Source: Alteromonas aestuariivivens (lineage in GTDB: Bacteria; Pseudomonadota; Gammaproteobacteria; Enterobacterales; Alteromonadaceae). From it: 64,000 nucleotides of DNA. Both the position numbers and the translations under genes were made by a program. This document shows positions 44,075 through 54,735 of the stretch, piece after piece. How positions within the stretch are numbered: position 1 is the stretch's first letter; the number at the start of each line of letters is the position of its first letter. Under the pieces are notes generated by a model, which searched no databases, was not told the DNA's origin, and worked only from the letters and a program-made list of their open reading frames with translations. The stretch lies in assembly GCF_003367475.1 (NCBI RefSeq), contig NZ_QRHA01000001.1:186001-250000 (forward strand). Direction: 5' to 3'.

Positions 44075-45385
44075 ATGACACAGACACTAGAGAGTAAAAC
44101 CGTAGTTGTTGCAGGGCTTGGCCTTACCGGCCAGGCCTGCGTGCGGTTTTTGTGTCAGCATGCCCGTTGTGTCAGTGCATGGGATACCCGTGCTGATCTG
44201 ATGGTGCCTGAAACTGTGCAAGTGCCGGTGTGCCTTGGCGAGCCGGAAGCAGCGTTCTGGCAAGGTGTGGATTTGCTCGTTTTGAGCCCGGGTATTGCAA
44301 CGGACTTACCCGCCATCCTTCAAGCCAGGAAGGCAGGGGTTGAAGTGATAGGCGACGTCGAACTGTTTGCCCGCATGAACACCACTCCCGCACTGGGCAT
44401 TACCGGATCCAATGGTAAAACCACCGTAACCATGCTGGTGGCTCACATTTTACAGCAGTCGGGTTTCAACGCCTGTGCGGCGGGCAATGTCGGCACTCCT
44501 GTACTGGATACGCTGGAAGAGAGCTGGGATGCTATCGTACTGGAGTTGTCCAGTTTTCAGCTTGAATCGACTTCATCACTTGAGCTGAAAGCAGCGACCA
44601 TCCTGAATTTGTCCGATGATCATTTGGATCGCCACGGTTCCATGCAGGCCTACCGCGCTGCGAAACAGCGGATTTTTGAACATTGCGAGCGTGCAGTGGT
44701 ATGGCGGGCGCAGCCGGACACTTGGCCTGAAGGCGTTAACGTCCCGAAGGTAACGTTTGGTCTTGACACCACCAGTAGCGATTTTGGCATGGACGGCCGC
44801 TGGATCACCTGGCAGGGTGAACCGGTAATCGATATGGACAAAACCCAGTTATTAGGCAGTCACAATGCCCTCAATGTTCAGGCCGCACTGGCACTGGCAA
44901 TGACGATGGGGGTTGAGCCCTCTAAAGCCGCAGCGGCGGTATACTCGTTCAGGTCGGCTGCGCATCGGTGTGTTGAGGTTGCTCTGACCCAGGGGGTGCG
45001 TTGGATTGATGATTCCAAGGCCACCAATGTGGGCGCCACAGAAGCGGCGCTCAAGGGAATTGGGCCAGGCAGGCAGGGCAAGCTGATTCTGATTGCTGGC
45101 GGTGATGGTAAAGGGGCGGATTTGAGCGCATTGCAGCCAGCCCTGGATGCCTACGTCGACAACGTGATTGGGCTTGGCCGGGACGGCAGGAAAATTTGCG
45201 CGTTAGCGAAGAACGCTGTTTATGTCGATTCTATGCTTGACGCGGTTAAACAGGCCTGGAAGCAGGCCGAAGCAGGCGATACGGTGCTGTTGTCACCAGC
45301 CTGCGCGAGCCTGGACATGTTCGATAATTATGCCCATAGGGGTGAGGTTTTTGCCCAATGCATTCACGAGGTAACCCGCCAGTGA
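44075..45385 (+). CDS. murD: UDP-N-acetylmuramoylalanine--D-glutamate ligase
   Basis: Adds D-Glu to UDP-MurNAc-L-Ala. The 436 residues (E. coli 438) start MTQTLESKTVVVAGLGLTG. The P-loop is GITGSNGKTTVTML, and NLSDDHLDRHGS and WIDDSKATNVGATEAAL are conserved. The in-frame start at 44015 would overlap mraY by 58 bases, so ATG 44075 is preferred; its SD is weak. Overlaps the beginning of ftsW. Confidence 0.96.
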   Translation: MTQTLESKTVVVAGLGLTGQACVRFLCQHARCVSAWDTRADLMVPETVQVPVCLGEPEAAFWQGVDLLVLSPGIATDLPAILQARKAGVEVIGDVELFARMNTTPALGITGSNGKTTVTMLVAHILQQSGFNACAAGNVGTPVLDTLEESWDAIVLELSSFQLESTSSLELKAATILNLSDDHLDRHGSMQAYRAAKQRIFEHCERAVVWRAQPDTWPEGVNVPKVTFGLDTTSSDFGMDGRWITWQGEPVIDMDKTQLLGSHNALNVQAALALAMTMGVEPSKAAAAVYSFRSAAHRCVEVALTQGVRWIDDSKATNVGATEAALKGIGPGRQGKLILIAGGDGKGADLSALQPALDAYVDNVIGLGRDGRKICALAKNAVYVDSMLDAVKQAWKQAEAGDTVLLSPACASLDMFDNYAHRGEVFAQCIHEVTRQ

Positions 45386-46674
45386 TAAGTGCAGCCGGTA
45401 AACTTACCCAGTTGTTCAGTGAGCGCCACGGTGAGGTGCGCCAGCGTTCGGCATACGATTCGGGCCTGATTCTGGTGTCTTTGGCGCTGATGTCTATCGG
45501 GCTGATTATCGTCACTTCCGCCTCCATGCCGGTTGCAGACCGGCTGTTTGATAATCCGTTCCATTTTGCCATTCGTCATGGAATTTACCTGACAGCGGCA
45601 ACTGCAACCGCACTGGTTGTGATGCAGTTGCCGATGTCGTTTTGGCGCATGAGTAACCCCTACCTGCTGCTAGTGGGTTTGGGTATGCTGATAGCCGTGT
45701 TGCTCATAGGCCGCAATGTGAACGGCAGTACCCGCTGGCTGGTGCTAGGCCCGATTACCATTCAGGCAGCCGAGCCCGCCAAGCTGTTTTTCTTTGCCTA
45801 TCTGGCTGGCTATCTGGTGCGCCGTTACGAGGAAGTCACCGAGAACATTAAAGGGTTTATAAAGCCGCTGGCGGTGTTTCTGATCTTGGCTGGCTTACTG
45901 CTGCTGCAACCTGACCTTGGTACCGTGGTGGTAATGTTTGCTACCACCATAGGATTATTGTTTCTGGCTGGGGCCAAATTGTGGCAGTTCTTCGCATTGG
46001 TGTTTGGCGGTCTGGTACTGGTTGTTGGGCTAATAGTGTTCGAAGAATACCGGATGCAAAGGGTGATATCATTTCTCGACCCCTGGGCCGATCCGTTCGG
46101 CAGTGGATACCAGTTGACTCAATCACTGATGGCCTACGGGCGAGGAAACTGGTTCGGTCAGGGGTTAGGTAACAGTTTGCAGAAGCTGGAGTTTTTACCT
46201 GAGGCACATACCGATTTCGTTATGGCAATTTTAGCCGAAGAACTGGGTTTTGTTGGTGTCATGACGGTATTGATGTTGATTCTGTGGATGGTGGTGCGGG
46301 CATTGCAACTGGGTAACCGGGCACTGCAGGCTGAACGCCCCTTCGACGGCTACATGGCCTACAGTATAGGTATTTGGTTCAGTTTTCAGACTGCGGTCAA
46401 TATTGGTGCCAGTGCGGGTATCCTGCCAACAAAAGGGTTAACCCTGCCTTTGGTCAGTTACGGTGGTTCAAGTCTGATCATTATGGCCTGTGCGGTTGCC
46501 ATATTATTGAGAATTGATTTTGAATTGCGCATGGACGGTGTCCAGGCCATAGACCGCGGGAGAAAACCCCGCCTGTCCCACAAACCCTCCACTCACAGCG
46601 GTGCAACCGAATCGGCCAAAAAGAAGGTCAAAGGCATGCTGGATGACGTAGCCGGAGGGGCGGAAGATGACTAA
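45358..46674 (+). CDS. ftsW: Peptidoglycan glycosyltransferase FtsW
   Basis: Septal SEDS glycosyltransferase polymerising lipid II with FtsI. The product is 438 residues from ATG 45358, or 430 from GTG 45382, which overlaps the murD stop as GTGA; both have a GAGG about 10 bases upstream. About ten membrane segments are seen. Conserved blocks are VTSASMPVADRLF, QPDLGTVVVMFATT, DPFGSGYQLTQSLMAYGRG, LPEAHTDFVMAI (catalytic-Asp loop region) and PLVSYGGSSLI. A basic cytoplasmic tail of about 45 residues follows. Overlaps murG by 8 bases. Confidence 0.96.
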   Translation: MHSRGNPPVISAAGKLTQLFSERHGEVRQRSAYDSGLILVSLALMSIGLIIVTSASMPVADRLFDNPFHFAIRHGIYLTAATATALVVMQLPMSFWRMSNPYLLLVGLGMLIAVLLIGRNVNGSTRWLVLGPITIQAAEPAKLFFFAYLAGYLVRRYEEVTENIKGFIKPLAVFLILAGLLLLQPDLGTVVVMFATTIGLLFLAGAKLWQFFALVFGGLVLVVGLIVFEEYRMQRVISFLDPWADPFGSGYQLTQSLMAYGRGNWFGQGLGNSLQKLEFLPEAHTDFVMAILAEELGFVGVMTVLMLILWMVVRALQLGNRALQAERPFDGYMAYSIGIWFSFQTAVNIGASAGILPTKGLTLPLVSYGGSSLIIMACAVAILLRIDFELRMDGVQAIDRGRKPRLSHKPSTHSGATESAKKKVKGMLDDVAGGAEDD

Positions 46675-47740
46675 GCGCTGCCTGGTAATGGCCGGAGGAA
46701 CCGGCGGGCACGTGTTTCCCGGGTTGGCGGTGGCAAAAGCCCTGCGGGCAAAAGGGTGGGATATTCAGTGGCTGGGCACGGCTGAGCGCATGGAGGCTCA
46801 GGTGGTTCCAGCTAACGGATTCCCTATTCACTTTATCCCGGTGAAAGGTTTGCGGGGCAAAGGTCTCAGTGCCCGCCTGGCGGGTTTAACGGCGTTGGTC
46901 AAGGCTCTGATGGCGGCCAAAAAACTTATCCGCGAACTGAAGCCGGATCTGGTGATTGGTTTAGGTGGGTATGCCAGTGGTCCGGGGGGCCTGGCTGCCT
47001 GGCTGGCGGGTGTACCGGTTGTTATTCACGAGCAGAACGCTGCTGCGGGTATGACCAACCGACTGTTGGGCCGGATAGCACGGCGTATACTGCTGGGTTT
47101 CGACGATGCCCAATCCCAATTTTCAGCCAGGGCAGCAAATTGTGTGGTGGTGGGAAATCCGGTTCGGGCGGAATTTTTGGCAATGCCGGCGCATACCAGC
47201 ATAGCTCTGCCAATGAATATGCTGGTAGTAGGCGGAAGTCTGGGGTCAGCACCACTGAATGAAATCGTACCGCAGGTATGCAGAGGTATGAGTGGTTTGA
47301 GTGTGTGGCATCAGACCGGAAAAGGTAATCAGCAGCAGGTTGAAGCGCGTTATCAGGGCGGTGTGTGCGACGTGCGGGTGACGGAATTTATTGATGATAT
47401 GGCCGGTGCTTACGAATGGGCCGACTTTGTTGTTTGCCGTGCCGGTGCGCTTACCGTTGCCGAAGTTGCCGCATCTGGCAGAGCCGCGATTTTTGTTCCT
47501 CTGCCCCACGCCGTGGACGATCATCAAACCAAAAACGCTTTGTCGCTGGTGAAGCACAAAGCAGCTATTTTGATACCCCAGCCTGAGTTGCAAAAACGGC
47601 TGGGTAAAGTAATAAACGACTGGCTGGATTCGCCCGAGCAGTGCCTGATAATGGGGCAGCACGCACGGGAACAGGCCAGATTGGATGCAACCATACAAGT
47701 AGTAACCCAGTGCGAAGCATTGGTAGGAGAGGCGGCCTGA
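46667..47740 (+). CDS. murG: UDP-GlcNAc:lipid I N-acetylglucosaminyltransferase
   Basis: Membrane-associated GT-B enzyme making lipid II on the inner face of the membrane. The 357 residues (E. coli 355) open with the GGTGGH loop in [46 protein letters not shown], and the donor-binding [16 protein letters not shown] with HQTKNA follow. Starts 8 bases inside ftsW; its stop shares one base with the murC ATG. Confidence 0.97.
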   Translation: MTKRCLVMAGGTGGHVFPGLAVAKALRAKGWDIQWLGTAERMEAQVVPANGFPIHFIPVKGLRGKGLSARLAGLTALVKALMAAKKLIRELKPDLVIGLGGYASGPGGLAAWLAGVPVVIHEQNAAAGMTNRLLGRIARRILLGFDDAQSQFSARAANCVVVGNPVRAEFLAMPAHTSIALPMNMLVVGGSLGSAPLNEIVPQVCRGMSGLSVWHQTGKGNQQQVEARYQGGVCDVRVTEFIDDMAGAYEWADFVVCRAGALTVAEVAASGRAAIFVPLPHAVDDHQTKNALSLVKHKAAILIPQPELQKRLGKVINDWLDSPEQCLIMGQHAREQARLDATIQVVTQCEALVGEAA

Positions 47741-49185
47741 TGGTTTTAGAAACGCCATTTCAAAGCCCGCAAATGCGGAAGGTCAGACAAATATTTTTTA
47801 TCGGCATCGGTGGTGCCGGAATGGGCGGCATTGCTGAAGTGCTGCTCAATGAGGGCTATGACATTCATGGCTCCGACATTCAGGCCGGCGCCATGACGCA
47901 AAGGCTGACCCAACTGGGGGCTCAAATCACCATTGGGCATGCCGCCGCCAATGTGCGCGGTGCAGATGTGGTAGTGGTGTCCAGTGCGATTAATGAAGCC
48001 AACCCGGAAATCCAGTATGCCCGGGAGCACCGCATACCCATCATTCGCCGGGCGGAGATGCTGGCGGAACTGATGCGGTTCCGCCATGGTATTGCGATTG
48101 CAGGAACCCACGGTAAAACCACTACTACCAGCCTGATCGCCACCATTTTTGGCGAGGCTCAGCTGGACCCCACGTTTGTGATTGGTGGCCTTTTGAACAG
48201 TGCAGGTACCAATGCCCGCCTGGGCAGCAGCCGTTACCTGATTGCCGAAGCCGACGAAAGTGATGCCTCATTTTTGCACCTGCAACCCATGGTGTCGGTG
48301 GTAACCAACATCGAGCCGGACCATATGGCTACCTATGACGGTGACTTCGGCAAGATGAAAGACACCTATGTAGAGTTTTTGCATAACCTGCCGTTTTACG
48401 GCCAGGCTATCGTCTGTGGTGATGATGACAATATTCGCAGTATCAGCGACCGTATCGGGCGCAGCCTGACAACATACGGGTTGCAGGATCACAACGATTT
48501 TCGTGCACTGAACGTGGAATTTTCTTTTGGTCAGTCACGTTTTGACGTACTTCGCCCTGACCACCCAAGGCTGTCGGTTACGCTGAATTTGTCGGGTATG
48601 CATAATGTGCTTAATGCGTTGGCGGCGATTGCAGTGGCAACAGACGAAGGTATTGAGGATGAAGCGATTGTGCGCGCCTTGGCCGGCTTTGGCGGCATCG
48701 GGCGCCGCTTCGAGCTACTCGGTGAGTTTGATACCAGCCTGGGTAAGGTGTGTCTGGTGGATGATTACGGCCATCATCCCACTGAAGTGAAAGCCACCAT
48801 TGAAGCGGCGCGGGCCAACTGGCCGGGGCAGCGGCTGGTGATGATTTACCAGCCACATCGCTATTCCCGCACCCGCGACCTGTATGAAGATTTTGTTGAA
48901 GTGTTGTCTCAGGTGGACGTGCTGTTGCTGCTGGATGTGTATGCGGCCAGTGAACAACCGATTGAAGGGGCGGACAGTAAGGCCCTGTGTCGGTCAATTC
49001 GTCTGCGCGGGCAGGTTGAGCCCATTTATGTTGGGGAACACGGAGAGCTGGGCGAAATCCTTTCCGGTGTGATGGCTTGCGGAGATGTGATCATGACCCA
49101 GGGGGCCGGAAACATCGGGCAGATTGCTCGAACGCTGGCGGCGGCACAGTTGTCGCCACAGGTTTTGAAAGGTGAGAACCGTTAA
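47740..49185 (+). CDS. murC: UDP-N-acetylmuramate--L-alanine ligase
   Basis: First Mur ligase, adding L-Ala to UDP-MurNAc. The 481 residues have the N-terminal [22 protein letters not shown]-loop [13 protein letters not shown] (about residues 124-136), [23 protein letters not shown] and [17 protein letters not shown] 47740 shares one base with the murG stop, and AGGAGAG lies 10 bases upstream. An in-frame upstream ATG (47641) would overlap murG by 100 bases. Confidence 0.97.
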   Translation: MVLETPFQSPQMRKVRQIFFIGIGGAGMGGIAEVLLNEGYDIHGSDIQAGAMTQRLTQLGAQITIGHAAANVRGADVVVVSSAINEANPEIQYAREHRIPIIRRAEMLAELMRFRHGIAIAGTHGKTTTTSLIATIFGEAQLDPTFVIGGLLNSAGTNARLGSSRYLIAEADESDASFLHLQPMVSVVTNIEPDHMATYDGDFGKMKDTYVEFLHNLPFYGQAIVCGDDDNIRSISDRIGRSLTTYGLQDHNDFRALNVEFSFGQSRFDVLRPDHPRLSVTLNLSGMHNVLNALAAIAVATDEGIEDEAIVRALAGFGGIGRRFELLGEFDTSLGKVCLVDDYGHHPTEVKATIEAARANWPGQRLVMIYQPHRYSRTRDLYEDFVEVLSQVDVLLLLDVYAASEQPIEGADSKALCRSIRLRGQVEPIYVGEHGELGEILSGVMACGDVIMTQGAGNIGQIARTLAAAQLSPQVLKGENR

Positions 49186-50147
49186 TGAGCACTGAAAACA
49201 ACGTGCAGAATTTTGGCCGGGTGGCCGTCATGTTTGGAGGAGAATCTGCCGAGCGGGAGGTTTCACTGAACTCCGGTACAGCGGTACTCAATGCCTTGCT
49301 GAGGCAGGGCGTAGATGCGTTCAAATTTGATCCGGCCGAGCGACCATTGACGGAGCTACTGGCGGAGAAAGTTGACCGTGTTTTCATCATGTTGCATGGC
49401 CGCGGCGGTGAGGATGGTTCCATGCAGGGAGCCTTGCAGCAGCTCAAAATCCCTTACACAGGAAGTGGTGTGCTGGGGTCAGCACTGGCGATGGATAAAA
49501 TCCATACCAAACAAGTGTGGCAAAGCCTTAATTTGCCTACGGCAAAATATCAAATTGCTGATAAAAGTGGCTTTGAAGCTGGATCATGCAGCGCTATAAT
49601 GCGTCAATTGGGGAATGAGGTCATGGTCAAACCGGCTCGTGAAGGTTCGAGTATCGGAATGGCCAAAGTGACAAGCGCTAAACAACTCGAAACTGCCATT
49701 CAGGACGCCTTTAATTATGATAATCAGGTCCTGCTGGAGCAGTATATCAACGGGCCGGAACTGACAGTCGCTGTACTGCAGGGCAAGGCATTGCCGTCGA
49801 TCCGCATGTCTACCCCCCATACTTTTTACGATTACGCAGCAAAGTATCAGGACAACACCACTGAGTATTTTTGTCCCAGTGGTTTGTCTGAGCAACAGGA
49901 AACCGAACTGGCCGAATTGTCTGTAACTGCGTTTAACGCGCTCTCTGGCAGTGGCTGGGGACGGGTTGATGTGATGCAGGATGCCGATGGTAATTTTTAT
50001 TTGCTGGAAGCCAATACGGTACCTGGCATGACTGAAAAAAGCCTGGTGCCTAAAGCGGCCGCAACTGCAGGCATGAGTTTTGATCAGTTGACCTTGGCCA
50101 TTCTGTCGACCAGTTTCGACTCGGCCGGAGTGTCTGAAGGAGCCTGA
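49185..50147 (+). CDS. ddlB: D-alanine--D-alanine ligase
   Basis: ATP-grasp ligase producing D-Ala-D-Ala for MurF. The 320 residues (E. coli DdlB 306) have VMFGGESAEREVSLNSG, IMLHGRGGEDGSMQG, VMVKPAREGSSIGMAKV, the Tyr/Ser-loop region and the Mg-binding EANTVPGMTEKSLVPKAA. One-base overlap with both murC and ftsQ. Confidence 0.97.
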   Translation: MSTENNVQNFGRVAVMFGGESAEREVSLNSGTAVLNALLRQGVDAFKFDPAERPLTELLAEKVDRVFIMLHGRGGEDGSMQGALQQLKIPYTGSGVLGSALAMDKIHTKQVWQSLNLPTAKYQIADKSGFEAGSCSAIMRQLGNEVMVKPAREGSSIGMAKVTSAKQLETAIQDAFNYDNQVLLEQYINGPELTVAVLQGKALPSIRMSTPHTFYDYAAKYQDNTTEYFCPSGLSEQQETELAELSVTAFNALSGSGWGRVDVMQDADGNFYLLEANTVPGMTEKSLVPKAAATAGMSFDQLTLAILSTSFDSAGVSEGA

Positions 50148-50890
50148 TGGTGAGCACGGATTCGTCAGGCGCGCAGTACACCCGTTACCAGTTGTGGTCC
50201 GGGGTGGTTTTTCTGCTGCTGGTGTTGGCCGGTCTGATTGTTGGCGGCGTCAAAACCTATGCCTGGATGCAGGATGAACAGCGCATGCCTGTGCAGGTAG
50301 TGGATTTTTCCGGCGAGTTCCAGCATGTGGATATCACCCGTCTGGAACGCCTGATCCGACGTTCACAACCTGGCAGTTTTTTTGCCCTGGACGTAAACGA
50401 AGTGTATCGCTTGGTTGAGGCACAACCTTGGATTTATCGTGCTTCGGTGAGAAAGCAGTGGCCGAACCGTCTGAAGATTTATTTGGTGGAACAGACACCA
50501 GTAGCGAAGTGGAACGAAGATTTGTTGTTGAACCCTTACGGGGAAACCTTCAGCGCCAAAGCGGACGATTTGGATTTGCCGCGTCTGTATGGCCCCGGTG
50601 GCAGTGAGAAGACAGCGCTGGAAGGTTACAACGCCATGCAGACATTGCTGGCAACCACGGATATGCCGATTGCAGAGTTGTCTTTGAGTGAGCGGTTTGC
50701 CTGGCAGCTGCAGTTAAAAAACGGCATCGAACTGAATTTGGGCAGGCAGGAATTCATAGACCGTCTGCAACGTTTTATTGATATGTATCCGCTCCTGGCA
50801 CAGCAGTCAAAGCCGGTACGATACGTTGATTTGCGCTACGACACAGGGCTGGCCGTTGGCTGGAATACTGACGACGATGAACAGAGTTAG
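50147..50890 (+). CDS. ftsQ: Cell division protein FtsQ
   Basis: A 247-residue bitopic protein of the FtsQLB complex. A short cytoplasmic part precedes one membrane helix (LWSGVVFLLLVLAGLIVGGV). The periplasmic POTRA domain includes ITRLERLIRRSQPGSFFALD, and the FtsQ beta-domain has QPWIYRASVRKQWPNRLKIYLVEQTPVAKWN and RYVDLRYDTGLAVGW. Position between ddl and ftsA is canonical. Confidence 0.95.
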   Translation: MVSTDSSGAQYTRYQLWSGVVFLLLVLAGLIVGGVKTYAWMQDEQRMPVQVVDFSGEFQHVDITRLERLIRRSQPGSFFALDVNEVYRLVEAQPWIYRASVRKQWPNRLKIYLVEQTPVAKWNEDLLLNPYGETFSAKADDLDLPRLYGPGGSEKTALEGYNAMQTLLATTDMPIAELSLSERFAWQLQLKNGIELNLGRQEFIDRLQRFIDMYPLLAQQSKPVRYVDLRYDTGLAVGWNTDDDEQS

Positions 50891-50909
50891 TTGAGAGAGA
50901 AAAGGAAAG

Positions 50910-52139
50910 ATGTCTAAACCCGCTGAACGAAATCTGATTGTAGGCCTGGATATTGGCACCAGTCAGGTAAAAGCCGTAGTTGGCGAGTTACTCGATAACG
51001 ATCAGATCAGCATCGTTGGTGTTGGCACTCACGCATCCAAAGGGATGGACAAAGGCGGGGTAAATGATCTCAACCTGGTGGTGAAGTCGGTACAACGGGC
51101 AGTTAATGAAATGGAGTTGATGGCAGATTGCCGGGTTTCATCGGTACTGATGTCCATTTCTGGCCGCCACGTCAAATGCCAGAACGAAAACGGCATGGTG
51201 CCGATCAACAATCAGGAAGTGACGCAGGAAGATGTGGATAACGTGATCCATGCTGCGCGTTCGGTTCCAATTGCCGCAGAGCGCAGGTTACTGCATGTGT
51301 TGCCGCAGGAATTTACCATTGATGTGCAGGAGGGGATTAAAAATCCGATTGGCATGTCAGGGGTGCGAATGGAAGCGGATGCGCACATTATTACCTGTGC
51401 CGATGACATGGCCAAGAACCTGGTCAAGTGTGTGGAGCGCTGTGAACTTAATGCTGATCAGCTGATTTTTTCGGCACTGGCTTCCAGCTATGCGGTACTC
51501 ACCGATGATGAGCGTGAACTGGGCGTTTGTGTGGTGGATATTGGTGGCGGCACCATTGATATTGTGGTGTACACCGATGGCGCCATTCGTCACACCGCAG
51601 TTATCCCGGTGGCGGGCAACCAGATCACCAGTGACATCGCGAAAATTTTCCGTACGCCAATCAGTAACGCGGAAGAAATCAAGGTGAACTACGCCTGTGC
51701 GCTGAAAGACATGGTCAGCATGGAAGAAAGCATTGAAGTGCCCAGTGTAGGTGGACGGCCTGCGCGGGTGATGTCCCGTCATACCCTGGCCGAGGTGATC
51801 GAGCCCCGGTATCAGGAATTGTTTGAACTGGTTCATGATGAGATTCGGGCCAGTGGTTTGGAAGAACAGATTGCAGCAGGTCTGGTGCTTACCGGCGGTA
51901 CCGCCAAGATGGAAGGGGCGGTTGAGTTTGCCGAGGAGATTTTCCAGATGCCTGTAAGGGTGGGGAAACCCATCAATGTGCGCGGCTTGTCGGAATATAC
52001 TGACGATGCCAGTTTTGCTACCGTAGTGGGCTTGCTCCAGTACGGCAAAATGCAAGCAGAGAATAAGAAATCCAGCAAGCAGAGGCACGGTGAGAGTTTG
52101 TTTCACCGGGTGCAAAGCTGGTTTAAAGGTGAATTTTAA
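50910..52139 (+). CDS. ftsA: Cell division protein FtsA
   Basis: Actin-like ATPase tethering FtsZ to the membrane. The 409 residues start with LIVGLDIGTSQVKAVVGE (phosphate-1 loop). CVVDIGGGTIDIVVYTDG (phosphate 2) and GLVLTGGTAKMEGAVE (adenosine loop) follow. The C-terminal amphipathic membrane helix is LFHRVQSWFKGEF. AAGGAA precedes ATG 50910 by 4-6 bases. ftsZ follows after 107 bases, which may hold a further promoter. Confidence 0.97.
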   Translation: MSKPAERNLIVGLDIGTSQVKAVVGELLDNDQISIVGVGTHASKGMDKGGVNDLNLVVKSVQRAVNEMELMADCRVSSVLMSISGRHVKCQNENGMVPINNQEVTQEDVDNVIHAARSVPIAAERRLLHVLPQEFTIDVQEGIKNPIGMSGVRMEADAHIITCADDMAKNLVKCVERCELNADQLIFSALASSYAVLTDDERELGVCVVDIGGGTIDIVVYTDGAIRHTAVIPVAGNQITSDIAKIFRTPISNAEEIKVNYACALKDMVSMEESIEVPSVGGRPARVMSRHTLAEVIEPRYQELFELVHDEIRASGLEEQIAAGLVLTGGTAKMEGAVEFAEEIFQMPVRVGKPINVRGLSEYTDDASFATVVGLLQYGKMQAENKKSSKQRHGESLFHRVQSWFKGEF

Positions 52140-52246
52140 TTTTTGGGGGCGCTACAGCTTAGGCATGACGATTAACATGGATTCAGTAAATCGGTTGTTT
52201 GTGACCTGGCTTAGTGTTGAAAGACGTACAAATCCGGAGAGTAAGT

Positions 52247-53413
52247 ATGTTTGAGTTAATGGATAGTCACGGCGAAGAAGCCGTAATTAAAGTCATAGGC
52301 GTTGGAGGTGGCGGCGGCAATGCGGTTGAGCACATGGTGTCTCAAAGCATTGAAGGCGTTGAATTCATCGCAGTCAACACTGACGCACAGGTATTACGCA
52401 GTTCAAGTGCCGATGTCACTTTGCAAATTGGTTCTACCGTAACCAAAGGTCTGGGTGCAGGCGCCGATCCGAATATTGGTCGTGAGGCAGCCCAGGAAGA
52501 TCGCGAAACCATTCGCCAGTCGCTGGACGGTGCCGATATGGTGTTCATCACAGCCGGTATGGGTGGTGGTACCGGAACCGGTGCCGCGCCTGAAGTGGCC
52601 AAGATTGCCCGTGAGATGGGTATTCTTACCGTTGCTGTGGTCACCAAACCTTTCCCGTTTGAAGGCAAAAAGCGTACTGCGTTTGCTGAGCAGGGTATTG
52701 AAGAATTGTCGAAGCACGTCGATTCTCTGATCACCATCCCGAACGAAAAGTTGCTTAAGGTAATGGGCCCAGGTACTCCATTACTGAAAGCTTTCAGCGC
52801 TGCAAACGATGTATTGCGTGGTGCCGTTCAGGGCATTGCCGAGCTTATTACCCGCCCGGGCCTTATCAACGTCGACTTTGCTGACGTGCGTACGGTAATG
52901 TCTGAAATGGGCAAAGCCATGATGGGCTCCGGTTCGGCGTCTGGTGCGGATCGTGCGGAAGAGGCAGCAGAAGCGGCAATTGCCAGCCCGTTGTTGGAAG
53001 ACATCGATCTGTCCGGCGCGCGTGGCATCCTGGTTAACATTACTGCTGGCCCCGATTTCGCCATCGACGAGTTTGAGACCGTGGGTAACGCCATTAAAGC
53101 GTTTGCGTCCGAGAATGCCACCGTGGTGGTGGGTACGGTTATCGATATGGAAATGACCGATGAGTTGAGGGTCACCGTGGTTGCTACCGGTATTGGTGCG
53201 GAGCGTAAACCGGACATCTCTCTGGTCAGTACCGAAGGCGCCCGATTGTCGGCCTCTGCCCGTGAATTCGGCAGCAGTCATTCAGTGTCGGAAAGCCGCA
53301 GCGTTGGTTCTACCGACGGTAATCAGGCTCTGAAAGTCGACGATGACGCACAGCCAGGCACTGATTTGGAATATCTCGATATTCCAGCGTTCCTGCGCAA
53401 GCAGGCTGACTAA
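52247..53413 (+). CDS. ftsZ: Cell division protein FtsZ
   Basis: Tubulin-like GTPase forming the Z-ring. The 388 residues start [20 protein letters not shown] at ATG 52247, with GGAGAG 5-6 bases upstream; the GTG/TTG-type start at 52214 is not needed. The tubulin signature [12 protein letters not shown] lies near residues 103-114, and the synergy loop includes [11 protein letters not shown]. The conserved C-terminal peptide [15 protein letters not shown] binds FtsA, ZipA and the ZapD product encoded near 60.4 kb. Confidence 0.98.
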   Translation: MFELMDSHGEEAVIKVIGVGGGGGNAVEHMVSQSIEGVEFIAVNTDAQVLRSSSADVTLQIGSTVTKGLGAGADPNIGREAAQEDRETIRQSLDGADMVFITAGMGGGTGTGAAPEVAKIAREMGILTVAVVTKPFPFEGKKRTAFAEQGIEELSKHVDSLITIPNEKLLKVMGPGTPLLKAFSAANDVLRGAVQGIAELITRPGLINVDFADVRTVMSEMGKAMMGSGSASGADRAEEAAEAAIASPLLEDIDLSGARGILVNITAGPDFAIDEFETVGNAIKAFASENATVVVGTVIDMEMTDELRVTVVATGIGAERKPDISLVSTEGARLSASAREFGSSHSVSESRSVGSTDGNQALKVDDDAQPGTDLEYLDIPAFLRKQAD

Positions 53414-53498
53414 CGGCGAATTATCGGAATTTTGACTCCAACTGAAGGTCAAAAGCCCAATAAGCTGCGGTGAAACAGGTCATGAATATGACACTTTT

Positions 53499-53527
53499 TT
53501 GACAAGTGAGCGTATACTCACTATAAT
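53499..53527 (+). promoter_or_regulatory. Consensus sigma-70 promoter of lpxC with a palindrome in its spacer
   Basis: TTGACA (53499-53504), a 17-base spacer and TATAAT (53522-53527) are exact consensus, 38 bases before lpxC. The spacer contains AGTGAG-N6-CTCACT (53505-53522), a perfect 6-bp dyad that could bind a repressor. The ftsZ-lpxC gap also has a 7-bp hairpin (53430-53454). Confidence 0.88.
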
Positions 53528-53565
53528 CCGCGGCCGCTTTTAGCAATAGGTGGAAGCTTCGAACC

Positions 53566-54477
53566 ATGATTAGACAACGTACCATTAAGCGCCCGGTGCA
53601 GGAAACAGGCATTGGGCTGCACAAAGGTGAAAAGGTCACCATGACTCTCCGGCCTGCGCCTGCGAACACAGGAATTGTGTTTCGGCGTATTGACCTTGAA
53701 CCTTTTGTGGACATTCCTGCGCGTGCAAATGCAGTGGGCAATACCATGCTGTGTACGTGTTTGAACAACGAAGAAGGTGTGAGCATTCACACGGTTGAGC
53801 ATTTGGCATCTGCTTTGGCGGGGCTGGGTATCGATAACATCATCGTTGAAGTGGACAGCAATGAATTGCCAATCATGGATGGTAGCGCCAGCCCGTTTGT
53901 CTTTCTTCTGCAATCGGCAGGTATTGAAGAACTGAATGCGCCCAAGCGCTTCATTCGAATCAAGAAGCCTGTTCGGGTTGAAGACGGCGACAAGTGGGCA
54001 GAGTTGGTACCTCACGATGGTTTCCGGGTCGATTTCAAAATTGATTTTGACCATCCTGTGATCAGCCAGACCCGTCAGCATATGGTGATGGACTTTGACA
54101 GCTGTTCGTTTGTAAACGAAGTTAGCCGCGCCCGTACTTTCGGTTTTATGCGCGATTTGGAATACATGAATGCCAACAACCTGGCATTAGGCGGCAGTAT
54201 GGAAAATGCCGTTGCGCTTGACGAGTTTCGTATTCTGAATCCGGAAGGGCTGCGTTATGAAGATGAGTTTCTCAAGCATAAAATTCTCGATGCGGTAGGC
54301 GACCTGTATTTGGGCGGCCACAGCATTATCGGTGAGTTGCGTGCTTACAAAACCGGTCATGGTCTGAACAACAAGCTGCTCAATGCGGTGTTGGAACAAG
54401 CTGATTGCTGGGAATACGTGACTTACGAGTCCCAGGACGAAGCGCCGATTCAGTACGCTTCTCCGGCGCTGGCGTGA
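53566..54477 (+). CDS. lpxC: UDP-3-O-acyl-N-acetylglucosamine deacetylase
   Basis: Zinc deacetylase, the committed step of lipid A synthesis. The 303 residues (E. coli 305) show the zinc and catalytic residues in [17 protein letters not shown] (about residue 79), [14 protein letters not shown] (His and Asp ligands near 238-242) and [13 protein letters not shown] (His 265). The N-terminus [19 protein letters not shown] is standard. Own strong promoter directly upstream, terminator downstream. Confidence 0.98.
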   Translation: MIRQRTIKRPVQETGIGLHKGEKVTMTLRPAPANTGIVFRRIDLEPFVDIPARANAVGNTMLCTCLNNEEGVSIHTVEHLASALAGLGIDNIIVEVDSNELPIMDGSASPFVFLLQSAGIEELNAPKRFIRIKKPVRVEDGDKWAELVPHDGFRVDFKIDFDHPVISQTRQHMVMDFDSCSFVNEVSRARTFGFMRDLEYMNANNLALGGSMENAVALDEFRILNPEGLRYEDEFLKHKILDAVGDLYLGGHSIIGELRAYKTGHGLNNKLLNAVLEQADCWEYVTYESQDEAPIQYASPALA

Positions 54478-54510
54478 GCCCAGCTGAAGGCCCAGTCCTT
54501 ACCGTACCTC

Positions 54511-54537
54511 AAAAGCCGCCTCATCAGCGGCTTTTTT
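54511..54537 (+). terminator. Intrinsic terminator after lpxC
   Basis: A 9-bp stem (54511-54519 with 54527-54535), 7-base loop and T6 run. Confidence 0.9.
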
Positions 54538-54735
54538 GTTTTCATTAAGCATATTAAAAGCCTTATAAACGCAAAGTACGCTCATAATTCCTTAGTTGCA
54601 TTGAATTTCCCATTGCCGGCAAACTTTGCCGGTGTGTACAATAGTTGTTCAAATGAAAACCCTGGTATCGTTTGTGGTTTGTTCCACAGTGGAATCGAGG
54701 GTAAACTGAGCAACGTTTTTTCTTCGAGTTGAATT

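Noticed and set aside
51357-52115. 252-codon open frame antisense to ftsA
   Set aside because: Shadow of ftsA; no recognisable motif and no ribosome-binding site.
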